Shown in pieces: positions 8,890 through 18,211 of a stretch of 49,069 bases of DNA; position 1 is the stretch's first letter, and each line of letters starts with the position of its first letter. The notes beneath the pieces were generated by a model. That model worked only from the letters and a program-made list of their open reading frames with translations. It was not told the DNA's origin and searched no databases. This stretch comes from Acidobacteriota bacterium (GTDB lineage: Bacteria; Acidobacteriota; Blastocatellia; UBA7656): positions 1-49,069 of the forward strand of contig JBFMDH010000047.1 in the NCBI GenBank assembly GCA_040754075.1, in the 5' to 3' direction. The position numbers and the translations under genes were made by a program.

Positions 8890-9534
8890 ATGAATGCAAA
8901 AACTGAACGAATGCCTACGCTTGGCGAAGAGATTGCCAACGCCATCAGTCATGGTTTTGGTGCTGTATCGGCATTAGCGGCAAGTCCGTTTCTTTTAGTG
9001 GCGGCATCGGCGCGGGGCGGCGCGCTGGCGGTCACCAGCGCCAGTATTTACTGCACCAGTCTCGCCTTATTGTATCTCTCGTCGACGCTTTATCACGCGC
9101 TACCACAGGGACGCGCCAAACGGGTGTTTCAGATATTCGACCACAGCGCCATCTTTGTGTTGATTGCCGGAACCTATACGCCGTTTGCGTTGGGCGCGTT
9201 GCGGGGGGCGTGGGGATGGAGCGTGCTCGCAGCGGTTTGGAGTCTTGCCGTTGTCGGCATCGTTGTTGAAGCGATAGGTTGGCGTTACCGCCATATCGTC
9301 TCGATGGCGCTTTATTTGATAATGGGTTGGTTGGCGTTGCCCGCCATGCGCCCAATCATTGAGCGGGTCGCGACCCCCGGCATTATTTTACTGGTGATAG
9401 GCGGCGTGACCTATACGCTGGGCGTCGGCTTTTACGCGCTCAAGAAAGTGCGCTATGCCCATCTGGTATGGCATCTGTTTGTCCTGGCAGGCTCGGCTAT
9501 TCATTTCGTTGCCGTAATGTTGTATGCCGCGTGA
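8890..9534 (+). CDS. Hemolysin III / PAQR-family integral membrane protein
   Basis: 214-aa protein of the hemolysin III (TrhA/YqfA, PAQR) family with seven predicted membrane helices. The family signatures are all visible: GEEIANAISHGFGAVSA near the N-terminus, LYHALPQGRAKRVFQIFDHSAIFVLIAGTYTP in the second and third helices (cited here as separate motifs LYHALP, DHSAIF and AGTYTP), and HLVWHLFVLAGSAIHF at the end, whose His residues form the putative metal site of the PAQR fold. The ATG at 8890 follows GGACGGGAAAG. It stands alone between the REP-like repeat and the response-regulator gene. Despite the name, hemolysis is not implied; a role in membrane-lipid homeostasis is the usual suggestion. 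Confidence 0.9.
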   Translation: MNAKTERMPTLGEEIANAISHGFGAVSALAASPFLLVAASARGGALAVTSASIYCTSLALLYLSSTLYHALPQGRAKRVFQIFDHSAIFVLIAGTYTPFALGALRGAWGWSVLAAVWSLAVVGIVVEAIGWRYRHIVSMALYLIMGWLALPAMRPIIERVATPGIILLVIGGVTYTLGVGFYALKKVRYAHLVWHLFVLAGSAIHFVAVMLYAA

Positions 9535-9904
9535 ACGCTTGAGTGCGCCATAAGGTAAACGCGGCTTCGCTTTTATTTCTTGTCGATGCGGAACGCTTTT
9601 GTTTACGGCTTCACGATAAGCGCGAAGCATGGCAAAGTTGTATATGCAGAGATTCAATATTAAAAATCGCCAAGCGCCATGCCAATTTGCTTGAACTCAG
9701 AGAATCGCTTCGCAGAAAGTCTCGCGCCGCCTTATCACAGATAATTTCACCGCGAAAAATCTAACGAATGTTGTCTATCTGTCGCTTTTCCTCTAAATTT
9801 TATCTTCGCATTCCCTAAACCGAGTTGCTAGCGGGTAATCGTAAACCGGTTATACTTTTATTAAGTACAAAAACAAGCGAATAATCGATGATTGGAATAG
9901 AAGA
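9535..9904. other. Intergenic region before the NtrC-type regulator, no gene seen
   Basis: About 370 bp without a convincing gene. The 73-codon frame at 9543-9764 has no ribosome site and an amino-acid make-up typical of noncoding sequence. A possible -10 box TATACT lies near 9851, but no well-spaced -35 was found. No sigma-54 site is present, so the regulator gene may be transcribed by a housekeeping sigma factor. Confidence 0.4.
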
Positions 9905-11440
9905 ATGGTCAAAGAGAAAGTATTAATCGTTGATGATGAAGAGATGGTGCGCTGGACGCTCAAAGAGGCGTTGCGCAGTTGGGGTTACGAAACCATCGAA
10001 GCCGGAACGGTGGCGCAAGGCTTGAAAGAGTTTGACGCCGAGCAACCGACAATTATTCTGCTCGACATCAATCTGCCGGATGGTTCCGGCATTGACGCTT
10101 TGCAGGAAATCAAACGACGGCAACCGGATGCCGTGGTGATTATGATTACCTCAGAAGTCATCATTGAAAACACCATCGCGGCGTTGCGCGGCGGGGCTTA
10201 CGATTTCATCAGCAAACCCGTAAGCCTCGAAGAATTGCAGGTCACTATTCGCAACGGCACAGAGGCGCAATTACTCAGAAAAGAGGTGCGCTCGATTCGT
10301 CGCGAACGCGCGCGCCAATTCAACTTCGATCAAATCATCGGCGAGTCTCCGGCGCTGCGCGAAGTCATTATGCTCGGCAAAAAGGTTGCCGAAAGCGAAG
10401 TCTCATCGGTGCTTTTACAGGGCGAATCGGGAACCGGAAAAGACCTGGTGGCGAAAGCCATTCATTATGCGTCGCGCCGCGCCAATCAACCGTTTGTTGC
10501 CATCAACTGCGCAGCTATCCCCGCAAGCCTCATGGAATCGGAACTCTTCGGTTATGAAAAAGGCGCGTTTACCGATGCCAAAGCCCGCAAAGAGGGAATG
10601 TTTGAACAGGCGCAGGGCGGTACATTATTCCTTGATGAAATCGGCGAGATGGAACTCAGCCTGCAAGCCAAATTGTTAAGGGTTCTCGAAGAAGGCGCGT
10701 TTCGTCGGGTCGGTGGATTGAAAGATATTCCGCTCGATGTGCGAGTCATTGTCGCTACCAACCGCGATTTGAAAGCTGAAAGCGAAGCCGGAAAATTTCG
10801 CCTCGATTTATACTACCGCTTTTCCGTCATTCTTATCGAAATTCCGCCGCTCAGAGAGCGCGAAGATGATGTGTTGATTTTAGCCAATCACTACATTGAA
10901 CAATTCAATAAACAGTTCGGCAAACGCATTCGCGGTTTATCCAACGAAGTGGTTGACCTGTTTTTACAGTATAGTTGGCCCGGCAATGTGCGCGAGTTAC
11001 GCAATGTCATCGAGCGGGTGATGATTCTGGAAGACAACGATATTATCACGGCGAAATACCTGCCGCGCGGCTTTGACCGGGGTGAGAGCGCACCGTTAGC
11101 GGCGCGTGATTTGAGCCGTGAAATCAAAGCGCCAACGACAATGGAACCGGCAGTCGCCAGTGTTTCGACGGGCGGCACTCAGCCTTCATCTGCAACCGCT
11201 TTCAGCGAACTCAGCAAAGCGCCCGAATCGGTTGACCACGCCGAAACTGCAAACGTCGCCTTCAGTGTGACTTTACCGACCGAAGGCATCATTCTCGAAG
11301 ATTTGGAAATGGCGCTGGTTAAACAGGCGCTCGAGCGCAGCAATGGCAATCAAACCCGCGCCGCTGAACTGCTGGGAATTTCCCGCGACCAGTTGCGCTA
11401 TCGTTTGAAAAAACTCGAAGAGGCAGGTCTCGAAAAGTAG
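9905..11440 (+). CDS. Sigma-54-dependent NtrC-type response regulator
   Basis: 511-aa bacterial enhancer-binding protein with the full NtrC layout. The receiver domain (about residues 5-120) has the phospho-acceptor Asp54 in [12 protein letters not shown]. The AAA+ domain (about 145-380) has Walker A GESGTGKD, the sigma-54 contact loop as GAFTDA instead of the textbook GAFTGA, Walker [13 protein letters not shown] and [16 protein letters not shown]. After a long linker of about 90 residues comes a Fis-type helix-turn-helix ([22 protein letters not shown]). It should be activated by phosphorylation, bind upstream dyads and open sigma-54 promoters. It lies about 400 bp from the first of several sigma-54-type promoters in this window, which makes it the best local candidate for their activator; no cognate kinase is fused or adjacent, the nearest being at 14129. 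Confidence 0.92.
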   Translation: MVKEKVLIVDDEEMVRWTLKEALRSWGYETIEAGTVAQGLKEFDAEQPTIILLDINLPDGSGIDALQEIKRRQPDAVVIMITSEVIIENTIAALRGGAYDFISKPVSLEELQVTIRNGTEAQLLRKEVRSIRRERARQFNFDQIIGESPALREVIMLGKKVAESEVSSVLLQGESGTGKDLVAKAIHYASRRANQPFVAINCAAIPASLMESELFGYEKGAFTDAKARKEGMFEQAQGGTLFLDEIGEMELSLQAKLLRVLEEGAFRRVGGLKDIPLDVRVIVATNRDLKAESEAGKFRLDLYYRFSVILIEIPPLREREDDVLILANHYIEQFNKQFGKRIRGLSNEVVDLFLQYSWPGNVRELRNVIERVMILEDNDIITAKYLPRGFDRGESAPLAARDLSREIKAPTTMEPAVASVSTGGTQPSSATAFSELSKAPESVDHAETANVAFSVTLPTEGIILEDLEMALVKQALERSNGNQTRAAELLGISRDQLRYRLKKLEEAGLEK

Positions 11441-11717
11441 TCTGAATCGCTTTACTCCTGCACAAAAAATATTTCCTGAAGGGCAGCCAAGCAGCTTGCC
11501 CAATCTTTACTGAAGTAAACCGAAGTCTTAACCTGTGGATTGGCGATTCAAGGCAGTTGCTCGCGCCATTTCTTACGCGAGCCATTTATTCCCCTCTCTC
11601 CTGCACAATCTGAACTTATGCAATCGGATAACCTAACTTAACTAGCGGTCGGTTGATGATTTTTTAGCTTTTCAAATTTCCCCTCGTCGAGTTACGACCA
11701 GACAGTTCCGGGCAAAG

Positions 11718-11845
11718 TGAGAGTTTTTTCACAAGGTGATGGGCGGAGGCTACTCCCCAAACTGCGGAAATCTACCCGCTCAAATGGTCATAATTTCGCA
11801 AAACTGAATTCAGATTTGCAAATTTTAAAGCGGCACAGTCATTGC
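11718..11845 (+). promoter_or_regulatory. Sigma-54-type promoter with two upstream dyads (USP operon)
   Basis: CGGCACAGTCATTGCA has GG at 11832-11833 and GC at 11844-11845 with exactly 10 bases between. The predicted start near 11857 gives a 40-nt leader to the ATG at 11897. Upstream lie TGAGAGTTTTTTCACA (11718-11733) and an imperfect dyad TGCGG...CCCGCT (11763-11780), the latter centred about 60 bp above the GG. The rest of the 11441-11896 gap holds nothing else that I recognise. Confidence 0.72.
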
Positions 11846-11896
11846 ACTAGCTTGAGTCCATAGAACTTGGGAGAAATTTTGGGAGAGTGAGAAGGT

Positions 11897-12829
11897 ATGA
11901 TGCATCTATCAAAAATTCCGAATAAGCGCATAGGCTTTAGCCGCATCGTTTGCCCGGTGGATATGGCGCCGGATTCTGATGAAGCCCTGCGATATGCGAT
12001 TGCGCTGGCGCGGGACTATTCGGCAAAACTCTTTATTCTGCACGCCGTCGATGACCGCAAAATTGTGGATTTATCGGAACGGGCGCAAATTAAAAGTGTT
12101 TTGGAAAACTGTGTCGGCAAACATATGCAGTTTGAATCCTCGGAAGAGTTTGATTGCAGCATCCTGCTGGTTGAAGGCGAGCCGGTCGAAGCGATTGTTT
12201 CGCGAGCCGCGGAACTATCAGCCGATTTGATTGTCATGCGTTCACAACGCCGCCCCAAAGCTTCCGCGCTGCTGGGGTCAACGGCTGAAGCGGTGTCGCG
12301 CATTGCCCCCTGTCCGGTGATGGTTTCACATCCCAATGAACAGGACTGGGTAGGCAAAACGACAAAGGGTGAACTCAACCGTGTGCTGGTGGCTTATGAT
12401 TTTTCCACCGATGCGGAACTGGCGCTCGCTTACGGGCTATCGCTTGCCGAAGAGTATCAAGGGGAATTGCATCTGCTGCATGTGTTGCCGGAGCGGCGCA
12501 ATTCAGAGACGCCGGAACTTTCGCGTCTGCCTTTCACGATGGATGTGACCTTTCAAGCGGCAGCAGCGCGTTTGAATGGCATGGTGCCGATGGAAGCCCT
12601 CGCCTGGTGTGACTTGAAACAAGCCATACGCGAAGGTCAACCTTATCGCGAAATTCTCAATTATGCCGAAGAAGAGGGCATTGATTTGATTTGCATGGGC
12701 GCAAGCGGTACAGGATATGGAATGCGTACGCTTTTTGGCTCAAATGCTGATCGGGTGCTGAGACAAGCGCCCTGCCCGGTGTTGATTGCGCGACCTTTGC
12801 GACCCAACATCCAAGCCGCGAAACCGTAA
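11897..12829 (+). CDS. Tandem-domain universal stress protein
   Basis: 310 aa with two UspA folds. The first (about residues 14-150) opens with RIVCPVDMAPDSDEALRYA and has a degenerate nucleotide loop (MRSQRRPKASALLGST). The second (about 160-300) opens with RVLVAYDFSTDAELALAYG and carries GASGTGYGMRTLFGSNAD, close to the ATP-binding G-x2-G-x9-G(S/T) pattern. Both domains end in PCPV, a usual UspA C-terminal strand. Tandem USPs act as soluble stress-survival or signalling proteins, often under oxygen or energy limitation. It heads an operon with a single-domain USP and a PPOX-fold protein and is preceded by a sigma-54-type promoter, so expression is probably switched on by an enhancer-binding protein. 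Confidence 0.9.
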   Translation: MMHLSKIPNKRIGFSRIVCPVDMAPDSDEALRYAIALARDYSAKLFILHAVDDRKIVDLSERAQIKSVLENCVGKHMQFESSEEFDCSILLVEGEPVEAIVSRAAELSADLIVMRSQRRPKASALLGSTAEAVSRIAPCPVMVSHPNEQDWVGKTTKGELNRVLVAYDFSTDAELALAYGLSLAEEYQGELHLLHVLPERRNSETPELSRLPFTMDVTFQAAAARLNGMVPMEALAWCDLKQAIREGQPYREILNYAEEEGIDLICMGASGTGYGMRTLFGSNADRVLRQAPCPVLIARPLRPNIQAAKP

Positions 12830-12893
12830 ATTTTGGAGCAAAATTTGCATCTATGCGTGTAAAAAAGTAGAGGTTAAAGAAGGAGGTAACGAT

Positions 12894-13352
12894 ATGAAAA
12901 TCCTATTAGCCGTAGATGGTTCCGCTTTTAGCGATGCGGCGGTCGAGTCTGTCGCCAGACGTCCGTGGGCTGCCGGTAGCGAAGTGAAAGTCATTTCCGT
13001 GATGGAACCGTTCCAACCCTATATGACAGAGGTCTGGTCATTGCCCGCAGATTTCTGGGAAGAGATGGATAAATCGGCGCGGCAACAGGCGACGGATGCG
13101 ATTGATAAAGCGACACAGGCTTTTAAGAAAGCTGAAAGCAATTTGGCAATTACCACCGAAATTATCAAGGGCAATCCCAAGAGCGCGATTGTGGATGAAG
13201 CGGAAAAATGGGGTGCGGATTTGATTGTTCTCGGCTCGCATGGTTATACCGGACTCAAACGCATGTTCTTAGGTTCGGTTTCTCAGGCAGTGGCTTCGCA
13301 TGCGAAATGCTCTGTTGAAATTGTTCGCACCGGTGAAGCCGTAGCCGCTTAA
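12894..13352 (+). CDS. Single-domain universal stress protein
   Basis: 152-aa UspA-type protein starting MKILLAVDGSAFSDAA. The ATP-binding loop GSHGYTGLKRMFLGSVS is complete, so it should bind ATP, unlike the paralogue at 21242. The start is the ATG at 12894, preceded by a very strong AAGGAGGT site; the frame is open further upstream to 12786, but that part overlaps the preceding gene. It lies 64 bp after the tandem USP and 12 bp before the PPOX-fold gene, so the three are probably cotranscribed. Confidence 0.92.
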   Translation: MKILLAVDGSAFSDAAVESVARRPWAAGSEVKVISVMEPFQPYMTEVWSLPADFWEEMDKSARQQATDAIDKATQAFKKAESNLAITTEIIKGNPKSAIVDEAEKWGADLIVLGSHGYTGLKRMFLGSVSQAVASHAKCSVEIVRTGEAVAA

Positions 13353-13364
13353 ACGAAGGGTTGT

Positions 13365-13781
13365 ATGTTAAGACGCCTTAGTGATGAAGAGACGCGAGAA
13401 GTTTTAAGTCATGGACATCTCGGTCATCTGGGGTGTGTGAGCGAAAACGCGCCCTATGTAGTGCCGGTGAGTTATGTCTATCACGATGGCGATATTTATG
13501 TTCACTCAACCCTGGGTAAAAAAATTCAAGCGTTGCGCCAGAACCCGCAAGTCTGTCTGCAAGTTCAGGAATTGCAAAACGGCTATACCTGGCGCAGCGC
13601 TATCGCTTTTGGGCGTTACGAAGAACTCATCGACCCGGATGAGCGATTATGGTTTATGCGAAGAATCCTGACGCGCTTTCCCTATCTGACCCCGGTTGAA
13701 GACATGACCACTGGCAAAGGCAAAGAGATTGTCATCTTTCGCCTGCGAATCGACAAGGTTACGGGACTCAGTGAAAGTTGA
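13365..13781 (+). CDS. Pyridoxamine 5'-phosphate oxidase-like flavin-binding protein
   Basis: 138-aa split-barrel protein of the Pyridox_ox_2 type (PF12900), related to NimA and other FMN-binding proteins. Visible family features are the N-terminal LGHLGCVSENAPYVVPVSYVY strand pair (motifs LGHLGCVS and PYVVPVSY), IYVHSTLGKKIQALRQNP, and the late WRSAIAFGRYEEL. Such proteins reduce or bind flavin and are often found among low-oxygen stress genes beside USPs. It is the last gene of the USP operon, 12 bp after its neighbour. Substrate unknown. Confidence 0.82.
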   Translation: MLRRLSDEETREVLSHGHLGHLGCVSENAPYVVPVSYVYHDGDIYVHSTLGKKIQALRQNPQVCLQVQELQNGYTWRSAIAFGRYEELIDPDERLWFMRRILTRFPYLTPVEDMTTGKGKEIVIFRLRIDKVTGLSES

Positions 13782-13948
13782 ACCGCATTTGATGCCGGTT
13801 TATCAACCTCTTCAGTTTATATCCCTTGAACGATAATCCCTGCAAAATTAACCGATTCTTTGGGCTTGATGCTTGTGCAAGGCAGCGCAACCTTGTACGA
13901 TAGAGTACGAATCTCGCTGCTAAACATAAAAATTCTTAACCAATAGAG

Positions 13949-14085
13949 ATTCACTACATTGGAAACTAAGTTAGTTGATATTCCTTTAACGTTCAGAGTT
14001 ACGCATTGATGCGTAAATCGCTCTTCTCCCACACCTGAGGGCGTTACTCTGAACCTCAAGAAAGTTAGCTTCCAATGTATTCACT
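13949..14085. mobile_element. MITE-like 123-bp element with 7-bp target duplication
   Basis: Positions 13956-14078 are bounded by inverted ends ACATTGGAAACTAA and TTAGCTTCCAATGT (13 of 14 paired). Both ends are directly flanked by the same 7 bases, ATTCACT (13949-13955 and 14079-14085), as expected of a target-site duplication. A second inverted pair lies inside: GTTCAGAGTTACGC (13991-14004) with GCGTTACTCTGAAC (14041-14054), 13 of 14 paired. No coding capacity. It looks like a nonautonomous miniature transposon inserted between the PPOX-fold gene and the histidine-kinase gene. A folded RNA is an alternative reading, but the duplication favours transposition. Confidence 0.7.
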
Positions 14086-14128
14086 AAAAGACCCTTTACG
14101 ACATTGAGATTTCACTAATTGCAGACGT

Positions 14129-16132
14129 ATGAAAGATCGTACGGTATCAACAACCCATGAGGCAGTAGACTTGAATGAAGGCGCATCTTTACGCGCAAAA
14201 TCCGACCCATTCGAGCCTTACAGCAATATCCTCAGCCGTACCATTTTGGAAAACCCTATGCAACTTGCTGAAATCATCAACTCCGCGATGGATGCGATTA
14301 TTACTGTGGATTCATCGCAACGTATCGTTTTATTCAATGCTTCAGCAGAGAAAATGTTTGGCTGTCCGGCGGCTGAAGCGATTGGCCATTCACTCGACAA
14401 ATTCATTCCTGAACGCTTTCGCGCTGCGCATGCAGAGTACATTCCGAAATTCGGAAAGACCAACGCCACCAAACGTTCGATGGGGTCGCTCGGCACGGTT
14501 TTCGGATTGCGCGCCAATGGTGAGGAATTTCCCATTGAAGCTTCGATTTCGCATGCCCACACCAATGAGGAGCGCTTTTTTACGGTCATCATCCGCGATG
14601 TGACGCAACGCAAACTTGATGAAGAACGTTTGCTCGAGCAGGCGGCGCTGCTCAATCACGCGCGCGATGCCATCGTCGTTCGCGACCTCGATGACCGGAT
14701 TTTATTTTGGAATAAGAGCGCCGACCGTTTGTATGGATGGACTGCGCAGGAAGCGATTGGCAGAAAAGTTCAAGAATTATTGTACGACGAAAATACCGCA
14801 CAATTTGAAGAAGCCAAACGCACGGTTCTCGAAAAAGGCGAATGGGTTGGCGAGATTCGCCAGCGCCACCGCAATCACAAAGAGTTGATTACCGAAGGAC
14901 ACTGGACACTGGTGCGCGATGAAAGCGGACAACCGAAATCCATCATGGCAATCAACACCGACATCACTGACAAGAAAAAGTTAGAAGCGCAGTTTTTGCG
15001 CGCCCAACGCATGGAAGGCATTGGCACACTTGCCGGAGGCATTGCTCATGACCTCAACAACTTGCTGGCACCGATTTTGATGTCGATTCAACTGCTGCAA
15101 CTGAAACATAACGATGAAGAGACGCAAAACCTTTTGAAAACCCTGCGCATCAATGCCGAACGTGGCGGGCAGTTGATTAAACAGGTGCTGGCGTTTGCCA
15201 GAGGCATCGAAGGTGAACGCATCGCCCTGCAACCGAAACACATCGTCCGCGACATCGTTAAAGTTCTCAAAGATACCCTGCCGAAATCCATAGAGATTGT
15301 GATGACGCTGCCGGAAAACAAAGAGTTATGGAATATCAAAGGTGACGCCACCCAACTGCATCAGGTGTTGATGAATCTTTGTGTGAATGCGCGTGATGCC
15401 ATGCCCGATGGCGGGAAAATCACCATTACTCTGGAAAACCGCATCATTGATGAAGCCTATGCGCGCATGCATCTGGAAGCCAAACCCGGTCGCTATGTCG
15501 TCATCACGGTTGAAGATTCCGGCGAAGGGATTAAGCCGTCCATCATTGATAAAATTTTTGAACCGTTTTTTACCACCAAAGAACAGGGCAAGGGGACGGG
15601 GCTTGGACTGTCGACGGTGATGGCGATTGTGAAAAGTCATGGCGGCTTTATTGATGTTTACAGTGAACCGGGCAAAGGCACCAAATTCCGTTTGTCATTT
15701 CCGGCAATCGATACCGGGATGCTTTCGGAACAAAAAGAGGTGACTCCCGAACTGCCGCGCGGGCACGGCGAATTGATTCTCGTGGTCGATGATGAGGAAG
15801 CCATACGCGAGGTCACCAAAGGCATTTTGCAAGCTTTCGGTTATGCGGTCTTGACCGCCAATGACGGCACTGAAGGGGTCGCATTGTTTGCCCAAAACAA
15901 GGACAAAATCGCTGTGGTGTTGACCGACATGATGATGCCCTACATGGATGGCACGGCGACCATTCGCGCCTTGCGCAAGATTGACCCGAATGTCCGGGTG
16001 ATTGCCAGCAGCGGTTTAACCGATAACGGTAAAAATTTTGAAACCGCCGGTTTGAGCGTCAGAACTTTTCTGTTGAAACCTTACTCTGCGGAAAAATTGC
16101 TGACCACCATTGCTGAGGTTCTCAAAAGCTAG
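14129..16132 (+). CDS. Hybrid PAS-PAS sensor histidine kinase with receiver domain
   Basis: 667-aa cytoplasmic hybrid kinase with no membrane segment. Order: PAS 1 (about 45-165), PAS 2 (about 170-285), HisKA with phospho-acceptor His307 in [11 protein letters not shown], HATPase_c with N-box [16 protein letters not shown] and GTGLGLSTV, and a C-terminal receiver ([25 protein letters not shown], late Lys in [10 protein letters not shown]). PAS 1 has the FRAAH...K.GKTN-type signature region seen in redox and oxygen-sensing kinases of the FixL-like group, but no haem ligand can be claimed. The receiver implies a phosphorelay or autoregulation. It lies just downstream of the MITE-like element and is followed by a strong hairpin. 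It could feed the regulator at 9905; that is inference. Confidence 0.92.
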   Translation: MKDRTVSTTHEAVDLNEGASLRAKSDPFEPYSNILSRTILENPMQLAEIINSAMDAIITVDSSQRIVLFNASAEKMFGCPAAEAIGHSLDKFIPERFRAAHAEYIPKFGKTNATKRSMGSLGTVFGLRANGEEFPIEASISHAHTNEERFFTVIIRDVTQRKLDEERLLEQAALLNHARDAIVVRDLDDRILFWNKSADRLYGWTAQEAIGRKVQELLYDENTAQFEEAKRTVLEKGEWVGEIRQRHRNHKELITEGHWTLVRDESGQPKSIMAINTDITDKKKLEAQFLRAQRMEGIGTLAGGIAHDLNNLLAPILMSIQLLQLKHNDEETQNLLKTLRINAERGGQLIKQVLAFARGIEGERIALQPKHIVRDIVKVLKDTLPKSIEIVMTLPENKELWNIKGDATQLHQVLMNLCVNARDAMPDGGKITITLENRIIDEAYARMHLEAKPGRYVVITVEDSGEGIKPSIIDKIFEPFFTTKEQGKGTGLGLSTVMAIVKSHGGFIDVYSEPGKGTKFRLSFPAIDTGMLSEQKEVTPELPRGHGELILVVDDEEAIREVTKGILQAFGYAVLTANDGTEGVALFAQNKDKIAVVLTDMMMPYMDGTATIRALRKIDPNVRVIASSGLTDNGKNFETAGLSVRTFLLKPYSAEKLLTTIAEVLKS

Positions 16133-16172
16133 AGCGGCTGGCTCAACCGGTTCCGAGTAAAATCAATCACAG

Positions 16173-16193
16173 GCGGCGCTAAATTTGCGCCGC
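16173..16193 (+). terminator. Hairpin after the histidine-kinase gene
   Basis: GCGGCGC-taaattt-GCGCCGC forms a perfect 7-bp stem 41 bp after the kinase stop codon. No long T-run follows, so it may slow or end transcription with help from Rho. A second perfect 6-bp hairpin (TCGGGC-aat-GCCCGA) follows at 16219-16233. Confidence 0.5.
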
Positions 16194-16291
16194 AATCCAT
16201 ATCCTGTTGAAACGCTTGTCGGGCAATGCCCGATGAAAACGCAATCATCCTGATTCACTGCGCTTTATTCCCCTGCGAAGGGTTTAACTAA

Positions 16292-16371
16292 AGCGAAATT
16301 TCACGCAAAAAAGCCGCTGATGCACCCGCTCAGGCGCATCTCGAAAGCCATTTTAATGGCGCATAATTTGC
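16292..16371 (+). promoter_or_regulatory. Sigma-54-type promoter with upstream dyad (L,D-transpeptidase operon)
   Basis: TGGCGCATAATTTGCA, with GG at 16358-16359 and GC at 16370-16371, has exact 10-base spacing. The dyad AGCGAAATTTCACGCA (16292-16307) is centred 58-59 bp above the GG and shares 13 of 16 bases with the site at 27086. The predicted start (about 16383) lies only 5 bases from the ATG at 16388, so the transcript would be nearly leaderless. Confidence 0.62.
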
Positions 16372-16387
16372 ACACAACAACCTATGC

Positions 16388-17164
16388 ATGAACGGCAACA
16401 GCAAAAATCCGCGACCGTTTTTTGACACGAGAGGGTTTTTATATGTAACGGGTTTCCTGCTCTGCCTAACACTCACCGGCGCAAGTGTCTCGGCTCAGGA
16501 TGGCTTTATCTCTTCTGCCGGACAGAACGAAACTTTACCCCAGCAAAAAAAGGCTACCGAGCCTTTATCAAAAGCTGAAATTCTGGAAGCGGAAAACCTG
16601 CTTGCCGGGTTGGGGTATTGGACAGGTGCCATTGACGGGGTATTTGATGAAGGGTCAAGGCAGGCGTTGATTGCGTTTCAAAAAATTACCGGGCGCAAGC
16701 GAACCGGCAAATTAACCAGAGACGAATACGCCGCTTTATTGATTGCCGAAAAACCTCTGCCGCGTGAACCCGGCTATGCGCATGTTGAAGTAGACCTGTT
16801 TAAACAGGTGCTTTTTATGGTGGACGTTGAGGGCGCGGTCTCGCGCATTCTGCCGATTTCATCCGGCAGTGGCAAAGAGTTTACTTCCGAAGGGTGGACG
16901 CGCCGCGCGGTGACGCCAACCGGAAAATTCACTGTCTGTCGCAAAATCCAGGGCTGGAGAAAAAGTCCGCTCGGTCTGCTCTACTATCCGAACTACATTT
17001 GCGGCGGCATTGCGATTCACGGCAATCCTTCGGTTCCGGTTACGCCGGCAAGTCACGGTTGCATTCGCATTCCGATGTTTGCCGCCGTCGAATTCAGTCG
17101 GTTGACCCCGGTTGGCACCATCGTGGTGGTGCATGATGAAAAACCGCTGGCGCTGAAACCCTGA
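16388..17164 (+). CDS. L,D-transpeptidase (YkuD) with peptidoglycan-binding domain
   Basis: 258-aa secreted or periplasmic enzyme. Residues 15-37 form a signal or anchor segment ending SVSAQ. A PG_binding_1 domain follows (about 60-120, with LLAGLGYWTGAIDGVFDEGS). The YkuD catalytic domain (about 130-250) ends in IHGNP and SHGCIRIP, which carry the catalytic His and Cys. L,D-transpeptidases make 3-3 cross-links in peptidoglycan, typical of stationary-phase or dormant cell walls. It leads a run of plus-strand genes (DksA-like, BCAM0308, DUF5335, amidohydrolase) and has a sigma-54-type promoter, consistent with stress-induced wall remodelling. Confidence 0.9.
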   Translation: MNGNSKNPRPFFDTRGFLYVTGFLLCLTLTGASVSAQDGFISSAGQNETLPQQKKATEPLSKAEILEAENLLAGLGYWTGAIDGVFDEGSRQALIAFQKITGRKRTGKLTRDEYAALLIAEKPLPREPGYAHVEVDLFKQVLFMVDVEGAVSRILPISSGSGKEFTSEGWTRRAVTPTGKFTVCRKIQGWRKSPLGLLYYPNYICGGIAIHGNPSVPVTPASHGCIRIPMFAAVEFSRLTPVGTIVVVHDEKPLALKP

Positions 17165-17222
17165 GCCAAACCTTCAGGCGAATTTTTCTTTCAACGGAAT
17201 CCTTGAATTGTAGAGGAGTGAC

Positions 17223-17618
17223 ATGATGAAAAGGACAGCAATCAAAACCGATTTGACTCGTGACCAGGTTTTCGCACAACTCGAAGCCCGTCTGCTTAAA
17301 CAGCGGCGTCAATTGGAACAGGCGATTGCCAGAAATATTACGGCAACGGCGGATGAAATGCAGGGTGACTGGCAGGAGCGCGATTCGCCCGCTGAAGATG
17401 AGTTGCGCGAAGTTGAATTTATGCACCGCGCCAATCTGCAAACCGAATTGCGCGACATCGATGAGGCGCTGGCGCGTTTGCATCAGCACTTATTCGGCAT
17501 CTGTGTTGATTGCGGTCGGAAAATCGCCACCCGACGGTTACTCACAAACCCTATGGTCGCGAGATGTCTGGATTGTCAGACCCGCAGCGAAGCTGACATT
17601 CGGACACCGAGTTTATAG
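17223..17618 (+). CDS. TraR/DksA-family zinc-finger protein
   Basis: 131-aa DksA/TraR-type protein. The N-terminal coiled coil runs to about residue 85 (FAQLEARLLKQRRQLEQAI, with acidic EDELREVE near its tip side). The C-terminal C4 zinc finger is ICVDCGRKI...ARCLDCQ, with all four Cys present. DksA relatives bind the secondary channel of RNA polymerase and alter promoter output in starvation, with or without ppGpp. The start ATG at 17223 follows GAGGAGTG; the next ATG codon would remove one residue only. It sits 58 bp after the L,D-transpeptidase gene, probably in the same transcript. Confidence 0.88.
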   Translation: MMKRTAIKTDLTRDQVFAQLEARLLKQRRQLEQAIARNITATADEMQGDWQERDSPAEDELREVEFMHRANLQTELRDIDEALARLHQHLFGICVDCGRKIATRRLLTNPMVARCLDCQTRSEADIRTPSL

Positions 17619-17666
17619 TTTTGTCATTTTAATCAACCGCAGAGATTTTTGCTACAGGAGGTGTTT

Positions 17667-18185
17667 ATGCGTACCACAAAACGATATACCAATACGTCTT
17701 TCACCAAACGGGTTGACCATCCAACTGCCGCGTCAAACCAACGCCCGGCTAAAGAACCTTCGATTTGTAAAAGCTGTGGCGCGATTTACGCCAATCGCCG
17801 TTGGTCTTTAGAAGCGCCCGCCAAAAAAGGTAAAGCGCAAAAATGGGAACCTTCACAATACACTGTTTGCCCGGCTTGTGTGCAGAAAAATGTCGGCGTT
17901 CCCGGCGGGTTTTTATTTGTTGATGGCGCATTCTGGCAAGCCCACCGGCAAGAGATCGAACTGCTTTTGCAGAATGAAGCCGCGAGAGCCGCTGAAACCA
18001 ACCCGTTGGCGCAAATTATCAATTGGCAAGCCGAGGGCGAAACCAAACTCACTTTAACGACAACCACCGAGCATCTGGCGCAACGGCTCGGACACGCGCT
18101 TGAAAAGGCATTTGACGGTGAAGTGCGCTATGATTTTTCACATGAAAATAAACTGGCGCGTGTCTGGTGGCATAGAGATTCATAG
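17667..18185 (+). CDS. BCAM0308-family zinc-ribbon protein
   Basis: 172 aa, matching what is annotated as the BCAM0308 family, named after a gene of the Burkholderia low-oxygen-activated (lxa) locus. It has an N-terminal zinc ribbon (CKSCGAIYANRRW and VCPACVQKN), then GVPGGFLFVDGAFW, and a C-terminal part with TTTTEHLAQRLGHAL and VRYDFSHENKLARVWW. Biochemical function is unknown. The ATG at 17667 sits 7 bases after AGGAGGT; the longer frame starting at 17649 begins inside that ribosome site and is not used. The gene lies 48 bp after the DksA-like gene and 26 bp before DUF5335. Its presence supports reading this island as a low-oxygen or starvation cluster. Confidence 0.78.
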   Translation: MRTTKRYTNTSFTKRVDHPTAASNQRPAKEPSICKSCGAIYANRRWSLEAPAKKGKAQKWEPSQYTVCPACVQKNVGVPGGFLFVDGAFWQAHRQEIELLLQNEAARAAETNPLAQIINWQAEGETKLTLTTTTEHLAQRLGHALEKAFDGEVRYDFSHENKLARVWWHRDS

Positions 18186-18211
18186 TCCGTTTTCATCAAG
18201 GAGATTTGATT

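Noticed and set aside
9543-9764. 73-codon frame after the hemolysin III gene
   Set aside because: No ribosome site, no family resemblance and atypical composition; probably noncoding.
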